NCBI GenBank assembly: GCA_019828565.1
Contig: JAHDYR010000005.1
Span: 124,001-188,000, forward strand
DNA from: Carpediemonas membranifera
Taxonomy: Eukaryota > Fornicata
Direction: 5' to 3'
DNA length: 64,000 bases
In this document: piece by piece, positions 32,811 through 43,432 of the stretch
How the letters are laid out: every line of letters begins with the position of its first letter
Numbering within the stretch: the stretch's first letter is position 1
Position numbers and translations under genes: made by a program
The notes under the pieces: generated by a model
Databases searched by the model: none
What the model was told of the DNA's origin: nothing
Seen by the model: only the letters and a program-made list of their open reading frames with translations

Positions 32811-35800
32811 ATGGGTACGGAAACTTACAGAAGCCTGAAGAAGAATCCGCCTCTCCTGAAGAAGTCCTCCATGGACGCTCTTTTGGACTTTGCGGATAAC
32901 CTCCACGATCATCGCGCCTTAGGCGGCCGCGATGATGTTATTGACCTCATCGAGCCTAGCATAGCAGAGCTAGCAGGCCTTAACGACGACGAAGAGGTTG
33001 AAGACACTCCTCTCCTGCTCTCCGCGAAGCTCCGTAAGAAACGTCGTGTCGCAGCCCAAGATGAACGAGTCCTCAAGCGCCTCGGTGCTGCCCTTCGACC
33101 TTCTCGCCCGAGCATGCGTCTACAGCTCTTCCGAGTCCCCGCCAAGTCCTTCGAGCCTGATGAGGTTGCTCGAGTGAACCGCCGATTCAATCTGCTCTTG
33201 AAGCTCGTTCAACCCGAAGATCCCGAGGACGTCTTGAAGGAGACGTACAGCCGCTGCTTCAAGTTCCCCAACAACAGTCGCATCATGTATCGAGTCAGAG
33301 AATCAACGGAGCGCAAGGATCTCAAGGACGCAATGGCTGATGTCCTCGTCATGTCACGCGACCTCAAGGAGTCCAAGGAGATGATCGCTTCCTTCGGCGC
33401 TGCGGGGGTCTCCGACTCACAGCGTACCAACACCACGCCCTCCCATACACGGCACACGGGGAGCGGTCCGAAGAACCCTCATCGACGCGAGCCTGACCGC
33501 ACGAACGTAGCCCCCTCAAAAGGCAAGCCGATCGACAAGCCCAAGCACGAGAAGAAGCCATTCGTGTGCTTCAACTGCGGTAAGGTCGGTCACTCCGCTC
33601 GCCGATGCCCTGCTCCGAAGACAACCTGTTCCAAGTGCCAGAAGCCGGGCCACCGAGCTGAATTCTGCCGTTCTGAGGTAAATTCAGCTCGTTGTGTGTT
33701 TTCTCTCGGTTCCCGTCAGAGTGTCCTTCCCACCGTCAAGGCTAGCATTCTTAAGCAAGTCGTGTCCGTCCTGTTCGACTCGGGCGCTGACTGCGCAACC
33801 ATTGACCCCAAGCTCTGCTACGGCAAGGCAGTGAAGTGGATCTCACACGAGAAGACACTTATCGAGACAGTGGGCGGCGTCAGAGAGGCCGAGGGTCAGG
33901 TATCCTTCCGCCTCGTCTTAGCGCCCTCGCCATTCACTCCGCGCGGATGCTCTATCACTATTAAGGCCTACGTCCTGTCGACCGCTTTCGATGTATGCCT
34001 GGGTTACCCTCAGATGGTGGAGATCGGCCTTCTCCCTTCGTTGTCTGAGCCTACCAGCGAGCTCGCAGCCAGCGACGAACCACCTACATTCGAGAAGTAC
34101 GTCGCGCAAGCCAGAGCCATGTCCTCTTCCTTTTCTCAGAGGCAGGCCGACATCCTCAAGCGTTACGCCCGGACATTCGTGGACCGTACCGAGCCAAGCC
34201 GGCTCGAACCGTATGATTTGGTCCTCAAGGGCGACAGAGTCGTACACATTCGGCCGTACTATGTTCCCCCGCCGAAAGTCCCGATCATTCAAGAGCACAT
34301 TAATACGCTCCTGGCAAAGCGCTACATCGAGGCATGCCAGTCTCAATACGCGAGCCCTACCATCATAGTTCCAAAGAAGGGGGGAAAGACGCGTTTTGTC
34401 GTCGACTTCCGCGAGATCAATCAACTAACGGAACCATTCGACTACCCCATCCCTCGCATAGACGAAGTTCTCACTCAACTGTCCGGAAAGTCTGTGTTCG
34501 CTACCCTAGACTTGTCAGCAGGATACCATCAGATCCCTCTTACTGAACGGTGCCGTCACCTAACCGCCTTCCGTACTGTTTTTGGTCAATACCAATATAC
34601 ACGGATGCCCTTCGGCTTACGTAACGCCGGAGCGTACTTCCAGAGGGCGATGGAAGACGGGTTCAAGGGTCTGGTGGGCTCCGCCTGTGTCATATACATT
34701 GATGACATCATCGTCATGGGTGCGGATGAGGACGAGTACCTGGGAAACCTCGAAAAAGTCATGCAACGCGTTGACAAGCTTAACCTTCAGCTCGGCCGAG
34801 ATAAGTGCCAGTTCGGTCGGCAAGAGGTCGAGTTCCTCGGGTGGATCATATCCCAAGGCAGCGTGAAGATCTCACCCCAGCGGACCGAAGATATCGCGAA
34901 CCTCAAGCTGTCTTCATCCACGAAGGGCATGCAGGGTCTCAACGGATTCCTCAACTATTTCCGCGATTACATACCCAACTTCGCGGTCCGAGCTAAGCCT
35001 CTGCTAGACGCCATGTCCGGTCGGCAGACCCCCTCGAGACGTTCTTCAGAAGTCGCTGGACGATCTGAAACAAGCTTTATGTTCGGCCGACGCTCTAGCC
35101 ATGTTCGACGCGACTAAGCCTCACACCGTCATGACTGACGCATCCGATGTCGGGTACGGAGCAGTCTTACTCCAAGAGGGCCGACCAGTTTGCTATATGT
35201 CGCGTGCGTTCAACGACGTCCAGTCACGCTGGTGTACCGGTGAGAAAGAAGCCTACGCTATCGTGGCAGCGTTACAACGATGGCGCAAGTTCCTGTGCTG
35301 GGAGAGCTTTACTATTCTCACGGATCACCGGAACCTACTCTATATGTACCGGTCCACCAACGCCAAGGTCCGCCGGTGGGCTGATTCGATCGCCGATTTA
35401 GATTTCACCCTACAGCACATCGCCGGTCTGGACAACGGTGGAGCCGACGGTCTCTCGAGAGTATTCTCCATGCAACAGGCGTCGAGGGATCAGGTATCCC
35501 GCGCTCATCTCACAGCAGGAGCTCATCTGTCTCGCCGGATGACAACCGAGCAACTTAGGGCCGACGGTTTGTCTGTCTCCCGTCAAGTCGTAGACGACGT
35601 GATTACCGCGTGTCCAGAGTGCCAAGTCTTGGCCCGCCCTCCTGTTGATACACCCGACGGCCTGCATACAGCTGTAGACCTCCCGTTCCGGCGTGTGGCC
35701 ATTGACACCATGGGTCCGCTACCGACGGTCAACGGCCTGTCCTACGTGACAGTAATGATCGACATGTGCTCCCGCTGGACAGAGCTAGTCCCGGTCAACA

Positions 35801-36747
35801 GCACCTCAGCCAAAGACGCAGCCAACGCATTGGTCAACACCTGGATTCTACGATACGGATGCCCCGAAGTCGTCCAATCGGATGGGGGCTCAGAGTTCAA
35901 AAACGCTCTGTTCAAACGCCTCTCCGAAGAGATGGGGTTCGACGTCCACATAACGACAGCATACCATCCCCAGAGCAACGGTGTCGTCGAACGCGCGAAC
36001 AAGGAGGTCGAACGCATCCTCAGAGCCAGGAAGCTGGAGTTAAGGAATAACGATTGGGTAGCACACCTACCAGTCGCCCAATTCTTGGTCAACTCAATGC
36101 CCAGGATCCCGACCCGGTTGACTCCGGCCGAGATCATGTTTGGCGCCAATTTATCAATACCGTCATCGATCTATATCACGGATGCCGCCTCGGCTGGTCC
36201 GCCACAGTCGAAGCTAGCCGCAGCCGATGCCGCCATCCAACTCGCCAAAGCAAGGATTAGAGCCATGCGCGAAGACGCTCTCGCAAAGGCAACCTCATCG
36301 AGAAGCGAGATATTGAGCCGTTTCGTGCTGGTCAAATACTACCCAAGACCACCGAGCAAGCTAGCCCCGGGCTGGCGCGGCCCCATGAGGCGTGTCGCAG
36401 CCGTCAAACGTGATGGTGTTGTCGTCGCATATGAGGTACAAGACCTCAGTCAGTCAGCGGACGGTCCAACTATCAAGGTAGACGCGGCACGTGTGCGAAG
36501 ATTTGACCCAGGCAAGCTCTCGGAGCAACAGATCTATGACCTCGCAGCCGCTTCCGTCGATGAGTGGCATGTCGAGCGCATCTCACGCTCTAGAGGCTCG
36601 GGCCCCAAGTCAAGGCGCGAGTACCTCGTACACTGGGTCGGATTCGAGGATTCAGAGGCTTCATTCGAACCTTATTCGCACGTCAAAGATTTGGAAGCCC
36701 TCGATACATATTTGAAGTCTGACCAAGCCAAGCGTGACGGTCTGTAA
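32811..36747 (+). CDS. Gypsy-3 gag-pol polyprotein, one frameshift
   Basis: Starts at ATG 32811. A gag region with two CCHC zinc knuckles (CFNCGKVGHSARRC and CSKCQKPGHRAEFC) leads to a protease with DSGA (LFDSGADCATID), a reverse transcriptase (FVVDFREINQ, TLDLSAGYHQIP, YIDDIIVMG), RNase H (MTDASDVGYGAVLL, TDHRNLLYMY), and an integrase with VAIDTMGP, QSDGGSEFKN and VVERANKEVER as the DDE residues. A C-terminal chromodomain follows (WHVERISRSR, YLVHWVGFEDSEASFEPY). One shift is needed near 35030, in a run of five Cs between reverse transcriptase and RNase H. It is either a one-base error or a +1 frameshift. Otherwise the gene is intact and may be active. Confidence 0.92.
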
Positions 36748-36789
36748 AACTTCTCAACATCGAAGCTGTATCCTCGAGGAACAAACGAT

Positions 36790-37894
36790 TTATTCAGAGC
36801 TAGATTCCTCGTCTTCCGTCTCCTCCGTGTCCGTCAGCTCGACCAACCAAGTCGGGTCAGCGTGGCGCTCAAGGGCGTTCTCAGCCAAGTACTCTCGCAC
36901 ACACCGGACAAGGCAGAGATCAGCGTTGAGGGACACGATGCTGAGTCCCGAGTATCCGTCATACTGCAGGATCAACACAAAAGACCCGGGACCACAAGTC
37001 GTCTTCAGATACTCGTGACGGACTACGCACGTGACAGTGTAGTAGCGGTCCGGATCAGAGACCTGAAGCGGCTCCCAGTGAGCCTCATCGCCAATGGCGG
37101 GCAGGTAGCCGTCGTGGCACAAGCGGCTGACCAGGGTTGCCCAGAAGTCGTTGGGAGCCGGGATGCGCCGGCTGATGCCGTAGACAGCGACACGGAAGTA
37201 GTCCGGTGCGAGGACGAGGACCAACAGGCGGTTAAGATATCCGCGCGCTGTAGTGTCCGACTTGACCCCGCCGGCAGTCCGCACAGCCGCCACGAGAGCT
37301 GCAGAGTAGTGACCATTACCGGGTGAAGATCCACCCAGCGTGATGTCGCGGCCCCGGATCGCGGCCGACACGATGTCGCCATCGGACAAGCGCTTCCTGC
37401 CGAGCTTGAGGTGGGCCCTCACACCGGCAAGCGCGACCTGGCAATGAGCCACGAGAGCCAAGACCTGCTGGGTCAGCTTCACGTCCTGCACTACGGCTGC
37501 GTCGTTCAGACGACCTTGCTCAATAGCGTCAAAGATTCGCTGGAGCGGCAGCTCGATGGAGTTGGTGTAACCTTCCAGGCGTCGGGCAACCTCGGCCTTG
37601 ATGTCGTGGGGCATCAGAGTCGTCATCGTCAGGGTGCGAGTGATGCGTTCTGAGGCTTGCACGCGGTGACTATATAACCTCACGGTTGATGTTTGTTACT
37701 TACAGATTGTCGGTGACCATGCGCTTGCGTCCACGATACTTCTGAGCGCGAAGGGAACGACAAACGGACGTATGGGCAACAATAAGTGGCCTAGCCAGAT
37801 CGTCATCACCAAGTTCGGTGATTTTGGCACGAATTTCCTTCAGAACGGCCTCTACGGCTGTGTTGTCCGACATCAAATGAGTTGACGGCGACAT
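36790..37894 (-). CDS. Antisense accessory gene inside Gypsy-3 (one intron)
   Basis: Exons 37894-37704 and 37669-36790 join across a 34-nt intron to give about 356 residues; an ATG at 37873 would give 349. The frame has the coding character of neighbouring genes. The first part is helical (EAVLKEIRAKITELGDDD, VARRLEGYTNSIELPLQRIF). The middle has GNGHYSAALVAAVRTAGG, and the end is acidic (ELTDTEETEDEESSSE). No family is recognised. It lies between the integrase gene (ending 43 bp away, convergent) and the 3' LTR, so it travels with the element. Because it is antisense, its intron would not be removed from the element's genomic RNA. Confidence 0.7.
37670..37703 (-). other. 34-nt intron in the antisense gene
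   Basis: On the minus strand it begins GTAAGT and ends GGTTATATAG. Removal joins DNL to HRVQASERITR in frame, and the total coding length is then a multiple of three. Confidence 0.7.
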
Positions 37895-37930
37895 ATCCTG
37901 CACATTTCTCGGAAACGGTCGAAGGAACAA

Positions 37931-38489
37931 CTAACAAGGTCATCTTAGTCTTCAAGCATGCATTTATTGTCGGTAATAAGGCATTAGGAGCTTCCTAGTG
38001 CTCCTTCCGGTCAGTTTGATGTTGTTATTCAAGTACAGTTGGACGCAGAAAATTAGAAGCCTCAGAACTCCTCAACGGAGCCGAATTGGAGCTTCTAAGT
38101 ACGTTTTTCGGCGTCTGTGTGATTATGAGCGATAAGGGCTCAGCATTGGCAGTGTTTGCTAGAGCAATCGTTCTTGGCCTTCGAATTACATGGAATGGCA
38201 TATAACACGTATAAGGTTTGTGAAGACGGCCTAGGAAGGCCGTGGAGGGGCAGTGGTAAGCCTTTCCGTCACGTTTCACCATTTTTGAAACAGAGCTCAC
38301 ATAGCGGTACCGCAGTTAGATCATGATACCATCATTTTGATTTCGTTCAGCTAGATGCGAAAGCACTCAGGCCATGGGGTTGCCAGCCCTATGAGTCACC
38401 GTTGGCGGTCGGGTGGCACCGTCCAGGCCTTTGGTGAAATGCTGACGTCAAGTCTCTCTGTCATGCCTATACCAGGCATGGAGGGGCAG
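37931..38489. other. Gypsy-3 segment before the 3' LTR
   Basis: About 560 bp upstream of the antisense gene and next to the 3' LTR. It would carry the promoter of the antisense gene and, at its right end, the polypurine tract. No supported gene. Confidence 0.5.
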
Positions 38490-38611
38490 TGTTGTGGGTC
38501 CTACCCAAAGTTACACAGATTTACGTTATATTTAATAGTCAAGGAGTTTCTCCTCGACACCCTTGTGTCGAGTCTTCTCCTCAGTAAAAGTTCAACACCC
38601 ATTGAACCACA
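38490..38611 (+). repeat. Gypsy-3 3' LTR, 122 bp
   Basis: Matches the 5' LTR over its whole length. It is preceded by GGAGGGGCAG and followed by GCGCC of the minisatellite. Confidence 0.9.
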
Positions 38612-38778
38612 GCGCCAGAGATGAGGCGCCAGGGATGAGGCGCCAGGATGAGGCGCCAGGGATGAGGGCGCCAGAGATGAGGCGCCATGGATGAGGCGCC
38701 AGGATGAGGGCGCCAGAGATGAGGCGCCAGGATGAGGCGCCAGAGATGAGGCGCCAGAGATGAGGCGCCAGGATGAGG
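38612..38778. repeat. GGCGCC minisatellite, right part
   Basis: Continuation of the 15-bp tandem repeat interrupted by Gypsy-3. It abuts the 5' end of the LINE. Confidence 0.9.
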
Positions 38779-38786
38779 CCTTCGTG

Positions 38787-41700
38787 ATGTTCACCTCCAA
38801 GGCCGATTACTCCCTGACCCCGGGTTTCCCAGCCTACGAGCGCCGGCAACGGCGCCTACAGGCGAGGCGGGCAGGGAGGGCTCCCCCCCCGGGGGATTCA
38901 TGCCGACTTTCCCCCTCCGACTTTTCGAGACCAATTTCGGCCACAAACACAAAGTTCCCCCAACAAGCCATGGGCCGGGGGAATGATGTAGACGAAGCTG
39001 GAACAGAGCTCACCAAGCTTGGAAAACGCTTAGCTACGACCGAAGAGTGGCAAAAAGTCCGAAGAGCAGCCGATTCCATCCTCGCCAAGTGCAACAACAC
39101 CACAGTGATCTTCTCGAGGGATAACGCCGCCAACTTCAAGGTATCAAGCCCGCCACCGGCTAGATCCTTGCTGTTCGAGCTAGTTGCCAGCACTCTCAAG
39201 GCCGCAGGTCACCAAAGCCTCACAGGGCCTGGGATCAGGACAAGGTTCGGCCAGCAGAGCGCCGCCTGGCTCCTCAAGGCAGGCGGCCAAGCCACAGCCG
39301 GCTCAGCGAAAGCGCCAGGTGCGGACAGAGCCCACAACAACGTCAACAACAAGTGGGCGGCCCTAGGTCGGGCCTGGGAGGATGCCCCCGTCCCCCTTAG
39401 CCCCAGACCCCCAGCAGGAGGCTTTCCCCCCCTTGACGGACAGGCCGTCAAGCCCTGGGAAAGGTGGCATGTTCTCCGCGATAGCTGTCTACAGCAGGAC
39501 CGATGGGGTGACCAGACCTGTGTTGGTTAGCAGGACACCCACGGATTCAGCCCTCAACATTGCCGGCGACGAGCTAGCGCGCAGTGAGGCCGAAGACTTA
39601 GTGCTTCGCTGGACGGTTCCGGGCTTCAAAGAGCTGTGGGCCGCATGGGATACTACTACCCGGCCAATGCCGGCCCCTGAGTTCATCCACCCGGACCTCT
39701 GCGACGCTTCCACCCTCGTTAGCAGGATCGCAAACATCTGGATGGCGGACCAGGGTACCAAGCTGCTCGCCACCGAATCCACAGGGGACGGCCCGCCCAA
39801 GGGCAACGAGCAAACCGACAACCCACCCCACGAGGGCAACCCGGTCACCCCCCACCGAATAATGGCAGAGCAAGTGCAGGTGATAGCCCGCCCAACGGCG
39901 GCCCAAGGACGGACCCACCCACCAGGGGGCAACCTGGGCGTTGCCCCGCACAACGGCGGCGACCCGACCACTGGCCAACCCAACATGGGCGATCCAGTCG
40001 CCCCCTCGTTCATTGGGGGCGAAGCAGGTTGGAACCCAACTAGCGGGGGGAACCCCGCCACCATGCCCAGCGGCGAAAGTGCGGGCTCGGAGACCGGGGG
40101 TACCCAAGATGGCCCCCGGCCCAACGCCGACGACTCGGCCAGAAGAGTCCCTGGCAGTGATAGTGACGTCAACCCGCCAAGGGGTAGAGAACTGTCAGCC
40201 AACAGCAGACTCCCCCCGTCCTGCCCGCTCACCAACCCGCAGGGCAAGAGGATGCTGATCGGGTGCATTGACTTCGAAGCGTCCAAACCCGCATCCAAGG
40301 CGGGGGATGAGGCCGTCATATGCGAAGGGGCGGTCATAGTCTTTGACCCCGCCAACGGGAATATCGTCGCCAGTCTGCACGGGATGTTAGGCGAAGATAT
40401 TCGGGTGGCCGACCTCGACCAGGCTCTGATGAGCTCAAGAATTCTCCACGGTTGCCCCCCAGCCACCTTCGTCGACATCACCACTGGGCAGGCCCCCCAG
40501 GGATTCGAAAGCACATTCCCAAACAGCACCACATGGTGCGCGGAAATGATCGATGCCCTCCGGCGTCTCGAAGGACACCATAACGCGTTCATCCACCTGA
40601 CTGCCAAAGGGGTGGAAGCTGAACGAAGTGTCCTCACGAGCGCCAAATACGTACCGGATTCCACGGCCAGGGCATGGGTAGCCACCCACCTAATCGATGA
40701 AGCCGGCCTAGATGCGGTGTACCCCCGTCTCAATAGCACCCTCACCCTCTTCTACCCCCCCTCCCAGGAGGACCGCCCGGTCCGAGAGACCCTCCACAGG
40801 AGGTCCAGAAGGCAGCCGAGCAGGCCAAGGTCTGGACCCGCGACCAGCAAAGGAGAAGGGAACCCAAGGGGCTGTGCCCCTATCACAGAAAACGCACCAG
40901 CCTACTGTCACTGTGCGCTTGCGGATGTATCGCTCTTCTACACAAGACTCTCCCTGGCCATCCACATGCTGTATAACCCGTGGACCTGGGCTGATGTGGG
41001 AGCGGAACTAATCGCACGAGGAGGGGAAAGTGACGGGGGCACAAAGCCCCATCATTAGAGTAGGACACGGGGTCCCAGACCTGGCTGTAGAGATCAACCG
41101 CCATAGAGGGCGAGAGGTCATCACACCCCTGGGGCAACTACAGCACGTGATCTTTACCACCAAGCCGCGTCCGAAGGAAATCCACATGGCCAACACGACC
41201 GCGCAAGAGTTCAGCACAGGAAAAGGAATCCTAAGGGTCCTTGAAAGGAGGGGCGTAGCCGTTCTCAGCCCGGACTCCTGCCCAAGCACGAGACCCCTGG
41301 TCGTGGAGCTCCTATCCGAGTGGAACGGTAGGCGCCGCGTAGCAAGGGAGAAGGGCTACTGGCCAGACTTCTATGGCAACCGTACCACCCTGGACCCCCA
41401 GGGTCATGGAGCAACTCCCGGTCAAACTCCACCCCGAGCTCCTGACCCTATCCCAGGCAGCCTCGCTGGTCCCGCTCCATAAGCATGACATGATGCATGG
41501 GGGCTCAGCCCAGCAGCTGAGACACCGGCTCACCCACTGCCTGGTGAACATCGGCGATAGAGCACCAGCGGGCGTCCCGAAACTCATCGTAAGCGCGGAA
41601 CTCCGGCGCCAAGATAGAGGGCCCAGGCATTATGTCAACTTCTTCCCCTCGGTTCTTCCCCTAGACTGGGGCATCCGCACAGTAGAACAAGGAGGGGAGC

Positions 41701-42780
41701 CTGGAAGACGCCGCCCGAGCGCCTTGGGCGAACCCCAATACGACGGCACCCTGGCCCTGGGATGCAGTCCCATGATGAGACTACCCCCATCCGCCTGTGG
41801 GACTTCCCGTACACCCAGAACAACGACGGGCACAGGTCGCAGCGAGAGCAAAAAGAGGCTGTGACCGCGGCAAGGGCCGCGCTTAGAGCCTGCCTCGAAG
41901 AGCACCGGGAGAGGCTCACCAACGAGATTCACCAAGGCATGGAGTGGCCGGCCCTAGGGCTGCTTGAGGGCCCGCTCACCGAGAACCGACAGGTCCCCAC
42001 CCCGAACCCATCTCAAAGGAAGGTGAACGCCACCCCCTCCCCCAGCAGGCTCCAAGGGGAAACAAACCCCACCCCCAACCCGCGCCAGGTAACCCCCGCC
42101 CACCCCACCCCAAGGGCAATCATCACCCCTAATGCGCACCAGGTAAGCCCTGCTTACCCCACTCCCAGAGGAATGAACCCCCCACCCGGCCCCGGGACAG
42201 GCGATCCTCACGCCTCACAAAGAGGCCAACCCCCGGCGATGCCTCTGAGCCAGGCTTTCGAGCACCGGCCCCCGCCAGTGGCCCCGAAGGGAAGAGGCCC
42301 CCAAACCCAAGACTGGGCACGGTCGATCAGATGGGTGCCTACATCCAAGCCCTCTTCCAAGCGGAGGTGGAGCGAAGAGCTGAAGAAGAGCGGCAGCGGA
42401 TCATGAGCCATTACGAAGAGGAAGTCTCCCGGCTGAACAACGAGGTTACCCACCTCCAAGACCAGCTGGCCAAGGAAAGGGAAGCCCTAGCAAGAGGAGC
42501 GAGCGAGCGCCAGCGCCTCCAGCGCATCGCCGAGAAATCGGAGGCCTTCAAAGAGCCAGCCTCAGGCTCCGTGAAACAAACAGAGTCCTCGAGGCCAGGC
42601 TTGAGGAGGCGCTTGCCGCCGCCAACGGAAGCGACGAGGAAGAAGAGCTCCTACGCATCGGAATGGAGCACGAGAGCGACGAACCAGATCAAGAGATGCA
42701 TGAGTAACGAGCCATACCAAAGCAGTGGAGGGAAGAGTGCAGAGTCTAAAGGGATGTGTATATATAGCACGTTAGTGTAG
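38787..42780 (+). pseudogene. LINE ORF1 region with DEDDh exonuclease-like domain
   Basis: Several overlapping frames (to 39530; 39382-41058; 41030-41482; 41373-41864; 41762-42406; 42331-42780) together encode a Pro/Gly-rich protein of about 1,300 residues. In the second segment, IGCIDFEAS could be the first DxE motif, HLTAKGVEAERSVL a second motif, and CHCALADVSLFYTRL the HxAxxD motif of a DnaQ-like 3'-5' exonuclease. A proline-rich repeat region follows (PTPNPSQR, PTPNPRQ, PTPRAI), then a coiled coil near the end (EEVSRLNNEVTHLQDQLAKE). No typical zinc knuckle or RRM was seen. Confidence 0.5.
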
Positions 42781-43432
42781 GACTAGGTGAAGTGAAGGCG
42801 CCGGAATAGGTGCAGCGTTGGAGCCCGCCAGAAGGGCTGTACTGGCGCCAATGCCCGGGTGACTTTTCTTTTCTTAAAACCCCTGTTCCCCGCAGGAACC
42901 GGGGGCGGGTAAGAAGGCAGTTGGAACGCCATCGAGGACCCGCCTGTCCGGCAGGCTGGAACTCCAGCCTTGGGAGGGGCGCCGAAAGGAGTCGCTCCCA
43001 CCTATGCGTAGTTAGGTAACGATGCTGCCAATGTGCGAGGCCAGAAGCGCTATAGAGACTGGCACGAAAGTCCCGACAAGCACCGCGAGGGCGCGGCCAG
43101 TGAAAGGGGTGGTACACCCTAGGTCAGCTCAAGAGGGAACCTGGGCCACGTCTGGGGACTCTGGAGGAAGCAGCCGTTCTGGCCAAGCACCCCATGTGAA
43201 TGGCGCATGCTTCTGGGTCCTGGAGAAATATCAAGGGCAAAGAAGACGCCTACCCGGGCCGCCCACCAACAACCCACAGGGCGGGAAGCGGCCCACCAAC
43301 GTGCTAAACAACGACGACATAGGCGCTCACCCATTGGGAAGGCAACTATGCAGATGCTAAACCCCAACAACAAGATGAAAGTGTGCAGGTAGTGCAGAAT
43401 AAGGAGTGCAGGTTAAGGCAGTAACAACCTGA
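42781..43432. other. Spacer between LINE ORF1 and ORF2
   Basis: About 650 bp with no coding frame that I can support. Confidence 0.4.

Larger units (their letters stand above)
32668..38611 (+). mobile_element. Gypsy-3, Ty3/Gypsy retrotransposon with an antisense extra gene
   Basis: A 5,944-bp element with 122-bp direct LTRs (32668-32789, 38490-38611) starting TGTTGTGGG and ending CCACA. It is inserted in the minisatellite with GCGC on both sides. Gag-pol lies on the plus strand and is followed by about 1.7 kb holding a minus-strand gene with its own 34-nt intron. A purine-rich GGAGGGGCAG lies next to the 3' LTR, and a second copy is at 38244-38253. Chromodomain type, related to but distinct from Gypsy-1. 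Confidence 0.95.

Noticed and set aside
39489-40745. 418-residue minus-strand frame inside LINE ORF1
   Set aside because: Shadow of the GC-rich ORF1 frame on the other strand; no motif of its own.
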